Below are positions 8,357-19,365 of a DNA stretch of 64,000 nucleotides, piece by piece. Every line of letters starts with the position of its first letter. Position 1 is the first letter of the stretch. The stretch spans positions 1 to 64,000 of the forward strand of contig CAVZPD010000010.1 in the NCBI GenBank assembly GCA_963777045.1, given 5' to 3'. The notes below the pieces were generated by a model, which was not told where the DNA came from, did not search any database, and worked only from the letters and a program-made list of their open reading frames with translations. Origin of the DNA: JAPSGM01 sp963777045 (GTDB lineage: Bacteria > Chloroflexota > Limnocylindria > QHBO01). The position numbers were made by a program, and so were the translations under genes.

Positions 8357-8731
8357 TTACCGGTGGCTTACCGGTGCATCCGTCAGCTGTAGCTGGTCGC
8401 CCGTCTCCGTTGCCGATGCCGCGGCCGCGCCGGCCGGGAGCTCCAGGCAATCGGAACCCCCGCCGCCCGACAGGACCATGCGCCATGGGCGCATGGCGGG
8501 CACCACGCGGGTGACGCGGGCGGATCGGTCCATGAAGACCAGGTCGATGGGGTAGCGCATGAAGGTCGTGTCGATGGTCGTCGAACCCCGGAGGAGGAGG
8601 CCCTCGCCGTCCTGCAGCTGTGGCAGGAGGTGGAGGCCGAAGATGCGCTCGCGCATCGACCCGGCGACACGGCACGTGCCGGCCACGGTCGTCCCTCGCG
8701 TGGTGTTCTCGACGCTGATCATGCGATACAT
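8357..8731 (-). CDS. DUF192 family protein
   Basis: This 124-residue protein shows the core of the DUF192 beta-barrel family: an Arg-rich RERIFGL turn, LLRGSTTIDTTFMRYPIDLVFMD and a C-terminal LELPAGAA. The family's usual signal peptide is missing, so this copy appears cytoplasmic. The biochemical role of the family is not established. It lies upstream of comF in the same direction with a 34-base gap and may share its transcript. Confidence 0.85.
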   Translation of the reverse strand: MYRMISVENTTRGTTVAGTCRVAGSMRERIFGLHLLPQLQDGEGLLLRGSTTIDTTFMRYPIDLVFMDRSARVTRVVPAMRPWRMVLSGGGGSDCLELPAGAAAASATETGDQLQLTDAPVSHR

Positions 8732-8765
8732 GGCTGGGAGCCGATCCTAGCAGCGTCCGAGCGAA

Positions 8766-8793
8766 GCGCCCCGGCCGCTACCGACCGGGGCGC
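8766..8793 (-). terminator. GC-rich hairpin after the tadE-tadE-tadG operon
   Basis: A perfect 9-bp stem (GCGCCCCGG paired with CCGGGGCGC) with a 10-base loop lies 20 bases beyond the tadG stop. There is no clear U-run, so termination is inferred from position and stem strength. Confidence 0.5.
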
Positions 8794-8813
8794 ACTCGCC
8801 GGGGATGGCGGAC

Positions 8814-10028
8814 CTAGCGAATGAGCTGGACGCCTACCGCAGAGTTCTCGGGTGGGCCGTTGCCAGCCTCAGCAACCGTGCCGGGGCCGGTGAAGCCGAT
8901 GAACTCGCCGATCAGGCAGCCAGTCCCGCCGCCATTGACCACGGCGTCGCCGCAGGCCGCGCGCGTTGCGGCGTTGTTGCCGGTGATGAACGCGCCCTTC
9001 GGGTACTGGAACAGGAAGGTGGCGATGCCACGCGTCGGCAGGTGGTACCAGTTGTTCTGGCCGTTCCCCGGCGAGTGGCCGTCCCGGCATGGCTCGTTCC
9101 CGGGATCCGGGTTCGGGTTGGGGATGGGCGGCTGCTCGTCGCAGGTGCTGTCGAACCTTGGCAGCTGAACCGGGATGCGGTTCAGGGCGTAGTAGTTGAT
9201 CGCGTCCTCGACGCCGGCCGTGTTCACGTTACCGGTGGAGGTCATGAATCGCCACGATGGCAGGTCCACGCGCGGGTTGCTCGGCGTCTGGATGGCCGCC
9301 TCCAGCTCGGACGTGCCGCCGCTGGTGGGCGTCCAGTCCAGCCAGCCCACGTTGCCAGGACCGTTGCCGCACAGGGGGATGACGACGCGGACGTTGAAGT
9401 ACGGCCACTGGTCGGGGATGTCGTCGTTGTTGGCGTCGACCGTGATCGGCTTCCCGGAGTCGCAGGCGATGAGGTTCACCGGGATGGTGACCGGCAGGAT
9501 GCCACAGCCGGACGCGGCAGGGCAGATTGTCTGGGTGTAGCCGGCCACGGCCGTCGCGCGCGCCGTTGCCGTGAGCTCGGCCACGCCGATGCTCTGGGCG
9601 AGCAACGTGTCGAAGTCCTTGGCGGCCTTCGTCTGGACGCCGGACGTGTTCTGCGGGATGACGCCGTCGCCCACGACCGCGGCCTGGTTCTCGCTGCCGG
9701 TCGCCGCGCCGGCGGGCGTCAGCCAGCGGCCGGCGATATTCGTGTAGTAGGAGACTGAGACGTCCACCGCGTTGTCGGCTGCCGACGTCGCGATGGCCGT
9801 TGCGACGTCCCCATCGGTGCGGGTGGCACCGAGGATGCGTTCGGCCAGGACGAGGGCGCCCGCCTCCGCGGCTGCGTCTGCGCCGTTCTGGGTGTCACGT
9901 TGCTGGCCCCAGGCGAAGCCACCGTCGATGACGAGCGCCACCATGGCGATCATGATCAGGAACCCGCCGGCCACGATGACGAGCATCTGACCGCGCTCGG
10001 AGTCCCTTCGTGACAATCGAATGGCCAT
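8814..10028 (-). CDS. tadG: TadG-like pilus assembly protein
   Basis: This protein of about 404 residues begins with the Tad domain (GQMLVIVAGGFLIMIAMVAL, then a GFAWGQQRDTQNGADAAAEA segment), a single N-terminal membrane anchor typical of TadG (PF13400-like). The rest is a large extracytoplasmic region with several Cys residues and no recognised domain. ATG at 10028 avoids overlap with the upstream gene; an ATG nine codons earlier is possible. It is the last gene of a three-gene pseudopilin operon. In Tad systems TadG-like proteins act in pilus assembly or as minor components. Confidence 0.85.
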   Translation of the reverse strand: MAIRLSRRDSERGQMLVIVAGGFLIMIAMVALVIDGGFAWGQQRDTQNGADAAAEAGALVLAERILGATRTDGDVATAIATSAADNAVDVSVSYYTNIAGRWLTPAGAATGSENQAAVVGDGVIPQNTSGVQTKAAKDFDTLLAQSIGVAELTATARATAVAGYTQTICPAASGCGILPVTIPVNLIACDSGKPITVDANNDDIPDQWPYFNVRVVIPLCGNGPGNVGWLDWTPTSGGTSELEAAIQTPSNPRVDLPSWRFMTSTGNVNTAGVEDAINYYALNRIPVQLPRFDSTCDEQPPIPNPNPDPGNEPCRDGHSPGNGQNNWYHLPTRGIATFLFQYPKGAFITGNNAATRAACGDAVVNGGGTGCLIGEFIGFTGPGTVAEAGNGPPENSAVGVQLIR

Positions 10029-10045
10029 TGGCCTCACTCTCCGTG

Positions 10046-10510
10046 TCAGCTGCATGCGTTCAACGTGGGCGGTTCAGGGCAGGTGCGCTCGACTGGCATC
10101 CTCGTTGAGGCACGCAACGCGATCGAACCGATGAGGTTGCTGAAGATGGGCGTCGCGGGCGTGAACGTGTACTCCACCGTCACCGATGCGACGCAGTTGA
10201 TTCCGTACGGCGAGGTGCATGGCGTGGTGGTTCCGGGCAGGGTGTAGGCCACGTCGACGTCGTCCGCCGCCACGCCCAGGCCGACGGCGCGCTGCATCGC
10301 CTTGGCGTCGATGACGGACTCCGTCTGGTCGACGATTGCGACCCGTGCGGCCTCTCGTGCCGCGTTCGAGATGGTGTTGTAGGCGAAGACCGCACGGCCC
10401 ATGTCGAACAGGCCGAAGACCATCAGGATGAAGATCGGGAAGATGAGGGCGAACTCCACGAGAGCCTGTCCTCGTCGCCCTTCCTGCCGGTTGCGAAGGC
10501 GGTGGCGCAT
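10046..10510 (-). CDS. tadE: TadE-like pseudopilin
   Basis: This protein of about 154 residues has the class-III-prepilin-like leader RRGQALVEFALIFPIFILM. The glycine precedes the hydrophobic helix and a glutamate stands at the usual +5 position. It would be processed by a TadV-type peptidase and act as a minor pilin. ATG at 10510 lies two bases after the preceding gene's TAG, consistent with coupled translation; the frame is open further upstream. A second TadE-like protein is encoded just before it. Confidence 0.87.
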   Translation of the reverse strand: MRHRLRNRQEGRRGQALVEFALIFPIFILMVFGLFDMGRAVFAYNTISNAAREAARVAIVDQTESVIDAKAMQRAVGLGVAADDVDVAYTLPGTTTPCTSPYGINCVASVTVEYTFTPATPIFSNLIGSIALRASTRMPVERTCPEPPTLNACS

Positions 10511-10512
10511 CG

Positions 10513-11199
10513 CTACGGCCCCACCGTGATCAGGCTGTCGCACGCGATCTCCTGTCCACCCTGCACCGACTGGGAGCCGATGACGTAGTTACCGGTGCCG
10601 GGCGAGATTTGCACCGTGGTGAGGAACTGGTTCGTGGTCCAGACGGACTGGGCATCGTTCTTCCGCGTCCCGCTGAAGCTCGGCACGGTGCACGTGTCGT
10701 CCTCGGCCGGCGCCGACGCTGCCGCGCTGGGCAGCGAATTCCCAACCGGCAAGCCCTGGATCTGGCCACCGCGGATGGTGAAGGCCGAGTAGGCGCTGAT
10801 CTCGAGCATGCCACCCGGGAAGAGGCCGGCGACGAGCGGCGTGATCGGCGCGAAGTCGCAGCTGAGGGCCACCTCCGCCCTGGCGCCCACCGCGGTGCCG
10901 TTGGGGAACGAAGGACTGGGGAGGGGCTGTGCGACGGCGCAGTTGAGCGTGGAGGTGTCGTTGGCGAGCTGCGCCAGGTAGGTGGTGCGTTTCGTCGCGT
11001 CTCCCGGCGAGCCCCAGGCACTGGGGTTCAGGGCGGCGTAGTTCGCCCCCTGCCGCACGGCGTTCTGCAGGCCCACCCAGCCGAAGAAGACGCGGCCCAG
11101 GTCGAGTGCCATGAGCACCACCAGGAGCAGGACCGGCAGGAGAATTGCCATCTCGACCAGGGCCTGACCGCGGGTGTGGCGACGCCTTCGGAAGAACAT
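10513..11199 (-). CDS. TadE-like pseudopilin, first gene of the pseudopilin operon
   Basis: This 228-residue protein starts with RGQALVEMAILLPVLLLVVL, the same leader plus helix as the next gene, and then continues for about 190 residues outside the membrane. It may be the TadF counterpart, which is usually poorly conserved. It follows the GGTACC pair at 11287-11303 in a gap of just over 100 bases after the histidine kinase. This suggests that the three pseudopilin genes have their own promoter, separate from the main tad operon. Confidence 0.85.
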   Translation of the reverse strand: MFFRRRRHTRGQALVEMAILLPVLLLVVLMALDLGRVFFGWVGLQNAVRQGANYAALNPSAWGSPGDATKRTTYLAQLANDTSTLNCAVAQPLPSPSFPNGTAVGARAEVALSCDFAPITPLVAGLFPGGMLEISAYSAFTIRGGQIQGLPVGNSLPSAAASAPAEDDTCTVPSFSGTRKNDAQSVWTTNQFLTTVQISPGTGNYVIGSQSVQGGQEIACDSLITVGP

Positions 11200-11286
11200 G
11201 CCGGCTACGAGCTCCTGCTGTTGGTGATGAAGCGAGCGTATGGAGCGCCCCTTTCACATCGCCTTGCAGGCTGCGGGTATTTCCCT

Positions 11287-11303
11287 GGTACCACAACGGT
11301 ACC
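11287..11303. promoter_or_regulatory. Paired GGTACC sites upstream of the pseudopilin operon
   Basis: Two GGTACC hexamers lie 11 bases apart, start to start (one helical turn), in the gap before the first tadE-like gene. ACGGTACCTT also occurs upstream of the XRE gene near 5255, and a related AGTACCTTG lies near 19656 upstream of flp. Spacing and recurrence suggest a regulator site; no protein can be named. Confidence 0.4.
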
Positions 11304-11307
11304 TTGG

Positions 11308-12804
11308 TCACACCGCCGATGGCTCTTCCTGATCCGCGGGCTCGGCCGCCTCGGCAGGCAGCGTGATGGTGATGACGGTCCCCCGGCCGAGCTGGCTGGA
11401 GGCACCGATAGAGCCGTTCATCGCCTCCACGAGGCCGCGCGCTGCGTACAGGCCGACACCACTTCCGTCCGGGCTCAAGCGCCTGGCGTCGGCCGAGCGG
11501 TAGAACTGCGTGAACGCCTGCCGGAGGGTTTCGGCGTCCATGCCGGTGCCCTCGTCACGAACGGCAAGTTGGCTCAGAAGCTCGCCGTCTGCCTCCTCCG
11601 TCGAGACCGTCACCGCGATCGCTGAGCCGGGCGGGCTGTACTTCACGGCGTTGTCGAGGACGGCCCACAGCACCTGCTCCAGCCGATCGGGGTCGCCGAC
11701 GACGAGGTGCGCCGAGGCCCGGTCCTCCAGCGAGAAGGGCCGCCCGGCACGGAGCGCCTCCCAGGTGCGCTCTACCAGCGGCCCGATCCTGAACACCTCC
11801 TGGCGCGGCGCGAGGCCGCCAGCCTCGAGACGGGAAGCGGAGAGCAGCAAGCCCACCATCCTTCGCAGCCGGTCCGCCTGCTGCGCGATGGTCGCCAGGT
11901 CACCGCGCTCCGGCTCGTCGATGTCGTCGCGCGCCTGCAGTTCGGCGGCAACCGCCCGGATGCTGGTCAGCGGCGTCTGCAGGTCGTGCGTCACGCTGCG
12001 GAGAAAGTCGGACTGGATGGCCGCCATTCGCTGCAGCTCATCCGTCTGCTCGCGCAGCCTGGCGTACAGCAGTGCGTGCTCGATCGCCGTCCCCGCCTGT
12101 TGGCCGAAGAGCACCAGCAGGTCGAGCTCGGCCGGCGAGGGTGGCGGCCTGCCCTCGCGTGGCGCGATCAGGATGGACCGATCGTCGCCGGCTCCAACGT
12201 CCACGATCACGAACGCGCCCCAGGGGCCGACGGCGTGCCGAGCCCCAACCCCGTCGTTCTCGCTTTCGAGGCTCGAAGCCCAGGCATGGACCTCCCCGGC
12301 CTGCTCGCGCGGTGACTCGTCGGGGCTGTACACGCCGACGGGGAGCGAAGCGGGATCGGAGGTTCGCAACACCGCCAGGGTCCAGGTCGGGTCCTTGGTG
12401 ACCGAGCGGGCGGCGGCCACGATGGCGCGTGCCACGGCGGCCGCATCGGTCCCTATCGGGAGCATTCGCACCTGCAGAGCGAGGTCGGCGATCTGGCGGT
12501 TCCGCTCCTCCAGCGCCTCGGCCATGCGCTTCTGCGCATCGGTCAGTTCGGTTCGCGAACCTCGCTCCGGTCCGCTGTGCGCCAGCTCCACCAGCGATCG
12601 TGCCTCGTCGGTGACGTAGCGGCCGAGGGTCACGCTGATCAGGATGGCCCAACCCAGGCCGATCAGGCTCGCAATCATCAGACGCGTCCCGTCCCCGCCG
12701 AGCGGATCGCCGACGTGGTTGAGGATGGCGTACGCGACCAACGGCGGCAGCGCAGCAACGATCACCACCGCGAGCAGTCGAATCGAGGCGCGCCGAAGGT
12801 CCAT
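11308..12804 (-). CDS. Membrane sensor histidine kinase with GAF-like domain
   Basis: This 498-residue kinase has two N-terminal membrane helices (residues 9-28 and 42-62), a short coiled segment and a GAF-like region at about 115-245. The HisKA phospho-acceptor is H273 in SVTHDLQTPLTS, and an HATPase domain carries the N box LDNAVKYSPPG, G1 VRDEGTGMD and G2 DGSGVGLYAARGLVEAM. It is 12 bases downstream of its response regulator and at the end of the tad operon. It therefore probably controls pilus expression or surface sensing. The signal is unknown. Confidence 0.92.
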   Translation of the reverse strand: MDLRRASIRLLAVVIVAALPPLVAYAILNHVGDPLGGDGTRLMIASLIGLGWAILISVTLGRYVTDEARSLVELAHSGPERGSRTELTDAQKRMAEALEERNRQIADLALQVRMLPIGTDAAAVARAIVAAARSVTKDPTWTLAVLRTSDPASLPVGVYSPDESPREQAGEVHAWASSLESENDGVGARHAVGPWGAFVIVDVGAGDDRSILIAPREGRPPPSPAELDLLVLFGQQAGTAIEHALLYARLREQTDELQRMAAIQSDFLRSVTHDLQTPLTSIRAVAAELQARDDIDEPERGDLATIAQQADRLRRMVGLLLSASRLEAGGLAPRQEVFRIGPLVERTWEALRAGRPFSLEDRASAHLVVGDPDRLEQVLWAVLDNAVKYSPPGSAIAVTVSTEEADGELLSQLAVRDEGTGMDAETLRQAFTQFYRSADARRLSPDGSGVGLYAARGLVEAMNGSIGASSQLGRGTVITITLPAEAAEPADQEEPSAV

Positions 12805-12816
12805 CCGCTGGCGCTC

Positions 12817-13536
12817 CTAGTGCGCTGGGGTGGCGCGGCTGTCGGAGGTGGACATCAGCCGGTATCCGACACCGCGCTCGGTGAGGAGGTACTGCGGGTT
12901 GTCCGGGTCAAGCTCGAGCTTGCGACGCAGGCGACGCACGGTCACCCACACGTAGGATGGGTCGGCGCCATCGGCATCGGACCAGACCCGGTCAAGCAGG
13001 GTCTCCGTCGGAACCACCCGGTCGAGGGAACCGATGAGGACCTGCAGGAGGCGAACCTCGGTCGGCGTGAGTGCGTGCGTCGCGCTCAGCGTGATGACCT
13101 TGCGGGCGAGGAGGTCGATCTCGAGCTCACCGCCATTCAGGGCGACCTGGGGCCGGGCGCTCGATGTGCGGCGAAGAATCCGCTGGACCCGCGCGACCAG
13201 CTCGTCGGGGTTGAACGGCTTGGTGATGTAGTCCTCGGCGTACTGTTCGAGCGCGCGCACCTTCGACTCGGAGGCGTCGACGGCCGAGAGGACGATGATC
13301 GGGAGGTCGGCGATGCGCTTCACGCGCCGGCACAGCTCGAAGCCGTCCATGCGCGGCATCATCAGGTCCACCACCAGGAGTGCCGGCCATGCGCGCTCCA
13401 GGGACTCCAGGGCCGCGTATCCGGACGAGGCGGTCCGCACGTCCATCCCCTCCCGCGTCAGGCGGCGGGAGAGGACGGAGAGCAGGTTCAGGTCGTCGTC
13501 GACCAGCAGGATCGCCGGCCGGATCGCCGGCAGCAT
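12817..13536 (-). CDS. OmpR-family response regulator
   Basis: This 239-residue regulator has a receiver domain with acidic pocket DDD at 13-15, phospho-acceptor D57 in LLVVDLMMPRMDG and the conserved lysine in YITKPF. A C-terminal winged helix follows (LTPTEVRLLQVL, VWVTVRRLRRKLE, RGVGYRL). ATG at 13536 starts one base after the tadC stop (TGACATG), so it is translationally coupled to the pilus operon. It pairs with the kinase that follows. Confidence 0.93.
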   Translation of the reverse strand: MLPAIRPAILLVDDDLNLLSVLSRRLTREGMDVRTASSGYAALESLERAWPALLVVDLMMPRMDGFELCRRVKRIADLPIIVLSAVDASESKVRALEQYAEDYITKPFNPDELVARVQRILRRTSSARPQVALNGGELEIDLLARKVITLSATHALTPTEVRLLQVLIGSLDRVVPTETLLDRVWSDADGADPSYVWVTVRRLRRKLELDPDNPQYLLTERGVGYRLMSTSDSRATPAH

Positions 13537-13537
13537 G

Positions 13538-14458
13538 TCAGATCCCGACGCCGCCCATGACGGTGACGATCGCCGGACCCAGGATGACGATGAAGATCGT
13601 CGGGAAGATGCAGCCGACCATGGGGAAGAGCATCTTGACCGGCGCCTTGGCGGCGGCCTCCTCGGCGCGCTGCCGGCGCTCGATCCGGAGCTGGTTCGAC
13701 TGGATCTGGAGCACCTTTGCGATCGGCACGCCGAGCTGCTCGGCCTGGACGATGGCGCCGATGAAGTTGGCGACCGGCTGTGCGTCGGCTCGCGCGACGA
13801 TATCGCGCAGGGCTTCGCGGCGCGTTCGGCCCATTCGGATCTCTGCCAGTGCCTGGCGGAACTCGTTGACGAGCGGGCCCTCCATCTTCTCGACCACCTT
13901 GGCCAGTGCGGCATCGAAGCCGAGGCCGGCCTCGACCGAGATGGTGAGCAGGTCGAGCGCATCGGGCAGCTGGAGGATCATCTCCATCGACCGCTTGCGG
14001 ATGCGGCTGCCCAGCCAGAACTCCGGCATGAGGAAGCCGAAGACTGCGCCGCCGACGGCGAAGATGAACCCGAGCGGCACGCCGCCCATGAGGAGACCCA
14101 GGAAGAAGAGGCCAATGGCGGCCAGGATCGCGACGAGGATCTTGACGCCCATCCAGTCGGCGCCGCGCAGCCCGCCTGGATAGCCGGCCTTCTCGAGCTT
14201 GGCGTCCTGCCGTGCGATCACCCCGCCCTGGTCGCCGCTGCGGCCCAGCGTTGAGAGCCGCTTCACGACGGGACGGAGGACCCGATCGAAGAACGGCTGC
14301 TGCAGCTCGAACTCCTCCAGCGTTTTGGGCTGGACGACCAGCTGCTCGAGGCGGGCCTGAACGGCATCCTTGGCGGGTCGAGCAGCGATTCCGTAGGTGA
14401 TGAGCAGCACCGCCATGGCGGCAACTCCGGCGATGAGGATGATCTGCGTGTTGTCCAT
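13538..14458 (-). CDS. tadC: TadC-type inner-membrane platform protein
   Basis: This 306-residue protein of the type II secretion F family has one N-terminal helix, a basic linker, two helices at about 105-150, the cytoplasmic T2SSF domain (LPDALDLLTISVEAGLGFD, FIGAIVQAEQLGVPIAKVL) and a C-terminal helix. TadB and TadC form the membrane platform that the TadA ATPase acts on during pilus extension and retraction. It begins five bases after the restored tadB stop. Confidence 0.93.
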   Translation of the reverse strand: MDNTQIILIAGVAAMAVLLITYGIAARPAKDAVQARLEQLVVQPKTLEEFELQQPFFDRVLRPVVKRLSTLGRSGDQGGVIARQDAKLEKAGYPGGLRGADWMGVKILVAILAAIGLFFLGLLMGGVPLGFIFAVGGAVFGFLMPEFWLGSRIRKRSMEMILQLPDALDLLTISVEAGLGFDAALAKVVEKMEGPLVNEFRQALAEIRMGRTRREALRDIVARADAQPVANFIGAIVQAEQLGVPIAKVLQIQSNQLRIERRQRAEEAAAKAPVKMLFPMVGCIFPTIFIVILGPAIVTVMGGVGI

Positions 14459-14462
14459 CGCG

Positions 14463-15462
14463 CTACACCTTGATGTCGACGATGCGCCGGATCAGCATGT
14501 AGCCGATGCCCATGCTGATACCGCCGATGATGAAGAAGATGACCCCCGCGGGCAGTCCGAAGATCGCCGGCTCCGGCTCCAGCATGCTTGCTGATGTAGC
14601 TGGGACTGATCAGGAACAGGATGCCGGCAAGGCCCACGGGCAGCAGCGTGATGACGTAGCCGCTGTAGCGCTGCATGGCCGTGAGCGTCTGGATCTCGCC
14701 CACGATCCGCACGCGCTCGCGGATAGTGAACGCGATCGAGTCGAGCACCGTCGCCAGGTTGCCGCCGACCTGGCTCTGGATGTTGATGGCGGTGACCATC
14801 AGCTCCAGGTCCTCCGAATCGACGCGGCGTGAGAGGTTGTTGAGGGCTGGCTGGAGCGCGACGCCCAGGCTCATCTCGCGCACCACTCGTTCGAACTCCT
14901 CGGAGATCGGCGGCTGCGATTCACGCGTGACGAGCTCGATGCCCTGCAGGAACGACGATCCGGCGCGCAGCGAGTTGGCGAGGAGCGTGATCGTGTCGGG
15001 CAGCTGGCTGGCAAAGGCCTTCAGCCGCTTGCCCTGCCGGTACTTCAGGTAGAAGCGCGGGAAGTAGGCGCCCACACCGAAGGCGACCGCCAGCGCGACC
15101 GGGTTCTGGAAGCCGCTGAACACGAATCCCAGGAGCAGGGCCAGCCCGACGAAGATGAAGGGTGACGCGATCCACGCAGCCACGAACTCCGCCGGCTTGA
15201 GCTTGAGGTCAGCGCGCGCCAGGTCGGTCGACAGGCGAACGCCCCGGCCCTGCCGTTCGACGAGTCGGGTGAGGCCCGCCGTCACCGCGGACTCGCGTTC
15301 CGGAGCGTCGGCTCCACTCGGCCGCTCGACGCCCGAGGCGTAGCGCTCGAGCCGTGCCGAGACGCCACCGGAGCCGCCGCTCATGGCGACGCCCACGGCG
15401 ATCAGCAGCACGGCCAGGGCGGCGAGCCCGGCGATCGCGATTGGAAGCATTCCGTCGGCCAT
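14463..15462 (-). CDS. tadB: TadB-type platform protein, frame broken near 14590
   Basis: The first 290 or so codons encode a T2SSF protein with an N-terminal helix, the ADLKLKPAEF linker and LPDTITLLANSLRAGSSFLQ, as in TadB. The frame is lost just after ISPSYIS. Skipping one base (the C of AAGCATG, near 14588) restores MLEPEPAIFGLPAGVIFF, a final membrane helix and DIKV-stop at 14463, immediately before tadC. The restored end matches the family, so the gene is annotated across the break. A consensus error is more likely than decay, because every neighbouring tad gene is intact. Confidence 0.88.
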
Positions 15463-15477
15463 GATCGCGCCTGTCCT

Positions 15478-16920
<1,443 letters not shown>

Positions 16921-16938
16921 ATCAGCAGATCCTTCCCC

Positions 16939-18162
16939 TTAACGACGTGCGAAGAGTCCTCGCTTGTTGGCTTTGCCATCGGCAGCTGCGGCATCGCCCG
17001 CAAGCGTACGAGCGAGCTTGGTGATATCCCGGGAGAGCGCTCCCTCAGGATGTGAAACGACGAACGGGACCCCCCGATTGACGGCCAGCACGGCGAGCCG
17101 CCCATCCGACACGATGCTGCCGTCGATTGGACGGCGGATCGAGGCCTCCAGGTCAGTCATGCGAATGCCCTGGGCGGAGTCGGATCGATTCACGACCAGC
17201 CTGATCTTGGACCGATCGTATTCCAACTGGTCGGCCACCTCAAGGAAGAGGCGGACGTTCTTGATGGTGGTGATCTCGAGCGCGGTCAGGACCACGATCT
17301 GCTCCGCGGTATCCATCACGGTCAGCGAGTGGTCGTTCAGCGCGGAGGGCAGGTCCACCACGACGTAGTTGTGGGTGGTGCGAAGGTGGTCGACCATCTT
17401 GCGCAGGTAGGCCGACGTGACGAGGTCGGCGCCCTCCGGCGTCGGCGGGGCCAGCAGCACCTGGATGCCGGTGGAGTGGTCGATCAGGACCGATGTGACG
17501 ATATCGCCGTCGGGCTCGCCACCCTCCACCGCGTCGAGCATCGACCGGTTCTTCGGGTTCAGGTTGAGGAGGACGCCCACGTCGCCGAACTGCAGGTTGG
17601 CGTCCACCAGGCAGACGCGTCCCCCGGTCTCGCGCTGGAGGGCCAGCGCCAGGTTGGTGGCGATGGTGGTGCGGCCCGCTCCACCCTTCGGCGAGAAGAC
17701 CGCGATGACCTCGTGCTCGCCGTTGTCCTCGCCGGGTGCGGCGGCAGCGGCGGGCGCCTGCGGCAGCGTCGCCACCAGCTGATTACGGCGTGCCAGCTCC
17801 TTCTCGTAGACGCCCCTGATGGTGCTGGTCAGCTCATCGGCGCTGAAGGGCTTGATCAGGAACTCGCGGGCACCGGCCGAGAGGGACCGCTTCAGCTGCT
17901 CCGCCTCGCCATGGACGCTCATCATCACGATCGGCGAGGTGGGCAGCCGCTGGGTGATGATCTCCGCAGCGGCCACCCCGTCCATGCCGGGCATGTTGAT
18001 GTCCATGACGATGACGTCGGGCCGAAGGTCCATCGCCATCTGGATCGCCTCTTCACCCGAGCCGGCACCACCCGCCACGTCGATCTCCCGCTCCAGGTCA
18101 AGCAGCCTGGTCAGGTGGTCGCGCGTCTCGGGGATGTCGTCAACGATGAGGACTTTGATCAC
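16939..18162 (-). CDS. cpaE: CpaE/TadZ-type localisation ATPase with receiver domain
   Basis: This 407-residue two-domain protein has an N-terminal response-regulator receiver with D54 (VIVMDINMPGMDG) and the conserved K in FLIKPFS. A MinD/ParA-type ATPase starts near 150. Its deviant Walker A is SPKGGAGRTT: the signature lysine K159 is present, but the P-loop lysine is arginine (R164), a kind of atypical P-loop seen in TadZ/CpaE proteins. It is expected to place the pilus machine at the pole. The complete receiver suggests it could be phosphorylated, perhaps by the nearby kinase, which is inference. Confidence 0.93.
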   Translation of the reverse strand: MIKVLIVDDIPETRDHLTRLLDLEREIDVAGGAGSGEEAIQMAMDLRPDVIVMDINMPGMDGVAAAEIITQRLPTSPIVMMSVHGEAEQLKRSLSAGAREFLIKPFSADELTSTIRGVYEKELARRNQLVATLPQAPAAAAAPGEDNGEHEVIAVFSPKGGAGRTTIATNLALALQRETGGRVCLVDANLQFGDVGVLLNLNPKNRSMLDAVEGGEPDGDIVTSVLIDHSTGIQVLLAPPTPEGADLVTSAYLRKMVDHLRTTHNYVVVDLPSALNDHSLTVMDTAEQIVVLTALEITTIKNVRLFLEVADQLEYDRSKIRLVVNRSDSAQGIRMTDLEASIRRPIDGSIVSDGRLAVLAVNRGVPFVVSHPEGALSRDITKLARTLAGDAAAADGKANKRGLFARR

Positions 18163-18211
18163 GTGGCTGTTCCTCGGTTTGCTCTGGTGCTTGCGAGCTG
18201 CCTGGCGTCCG

Positions 18212-19129
18212 CTACGGCGCGGGCGACGCGCTCTCCTCGGGGCCCAGCTGGACGATGATGTCCGGAATCGGGATCCCGTACTGTTCGAAGAGGATGTCGA
18301 TCGTGACGCCGGTCGTCTCCTCCTCGGGCACGCCCTCGTCCGTGTCGGCGGTGCGCCGCAGGACGGCGGTCAGGGATCCGAGCTCAGTCAGGTCGTTCTG
18401 GGCGAACTTGACCACCTCGGCGTCCTGGTCGCTGCCGGCAAAGACGATGATGACGTTCTCGATCTGCTGCTGCGCTGCAGGCGTATCCGTCTGCTCACCC
18501 GGCGATGGGGTGTTCTGCACCGCGGTGGACCGAATGCGCGTGGCGCTGACGTACAGGACCCGCTTATCGGTCAGGATGGTCTTGACGGTACGTGCGTTCT
18601 CCAGTCCGGGAATCGTCTCGTAGCGCGGGGGCAGATCCGGATTGTCGAGCGACTCGACGGTCGGCTGCAGCACCTGGACCTGGCGGCTGATCACCACGTC
18701 GATGTGGTCGCCGGGCTGGACCAGGAAGTCGAGGCCGGTGACGCGGTCGACCTGGAAGGCGATCGCCTTCTCGCCCGGCTGGAGCTGGCATTCGATGCAG
18801 ATGTCACCCTGCTGTCCCAGGCCGATGGCTTCGCGGGGCACCTGCGCGCCCTGCGGGATCGGGTACAGGGCGCGCTGCGCGCTCACCACCGACGGGTCTC
18901 CCATGCGGGTGCCGACCACGTCCTCGGGGTTGACGTCCGTCACCTCGACATCTTCCGCGGTGACCTCGTCCCCGATGGCGATGTCGCGCGTGGCGACGAG
19001 GACTTTCACGGTGGTCACCGGCTGTTCCGATGGCCCGGTTTCGTTGTTGAGGACCACGACGATGCCAACGAAGGCCAGGACGGCGAGCAGCACCCCGACC
19101 AGGATGACCAGACGATTGGATCGCTTCAC
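18212..19129 (-). CDS. cpaB: CpaB/RcpC-type pilus assembly protein
   Basis: This 305-residue protein has an N-terminal membrane anchor (LVILVGVLLAVLAFVGIVVV) followed by an SAF-like beta-clip domain (VLVATRDIAIGDEVTAEDV) and the RcpC region (FQVDRVTGLDFLVQPGDHID). In diderms RcpC/CpaB supports the secretin; here there is no secretin gene, so it may organise pilus passage through a monoderm wall. It is the first gene after flp and the hairpin at 19313-19339, and starts the assembly operon. Confidence 0.92.
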   Translation of the reverse strand: MKRSNRLVILVGVLLAVLAFVGIVVVLNNETGPSEQPVTTVKVLVATRDIAIGDEVTAEDVEVTDVNPEDVVGTRMGDPSVVSAQRALYPIPQGAQVPREAIGLGQQGDICIECQLQPGEKAIAFQVDRVTGLDFLVQPGDHIDVVISRQVQVLQPTVESLDNPDLPPRYETIPGLENARTVKTILTDKRVLYVSATRIRSTAVQNTPSPGEQTDTPAAQQQIENVIIVFAGSDQDAEVVKFAQNDLTELGSLTAVLRRTADTDEGVPEEETTGVTIDILFEQYGIPIPDIIVQLGPEESASPAP

Positions 19130-19312
19130 GAAATGTTCCCCTTAACTCGGAGGTGGACAACAGATGACTGGGATGGGACGCGATGAATGTGCAGCCCCAG
19201 TTGTGACTGCGGTCAACAGTCTACGTTCGACGAGCAACGCTGTTCGACCGGACTTACGGGCTAGGCCGATGGTGGTACTCGGCGGGTCTGGAATTCGCGT
19301 CCGGGAAACGAG

Positions 19313-19339
19313 GAACCCCCGCCGCAATGGCGGGGGTTC
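19313..19339 (-). terminator. Attenuator-type hairpin between flp and cpaB
   Basis: A perfect 11-bp stem (GAACCCCCGCC with GGCGGGGGTTC) and five-base loop GCAAT lie 26 bases beyond the flp stop. The following minus-strand sequence has only a short T-run. Partial termination here would give much more pilin than assembly protein, as is common in flp-tad loci. The 180 bases between it and cpaB hold no other feature that can be seen. Confidence 0.65.
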
Positions 19340-19365
19340 AGTCGTGTTGGCTTGACTTGCTTGGC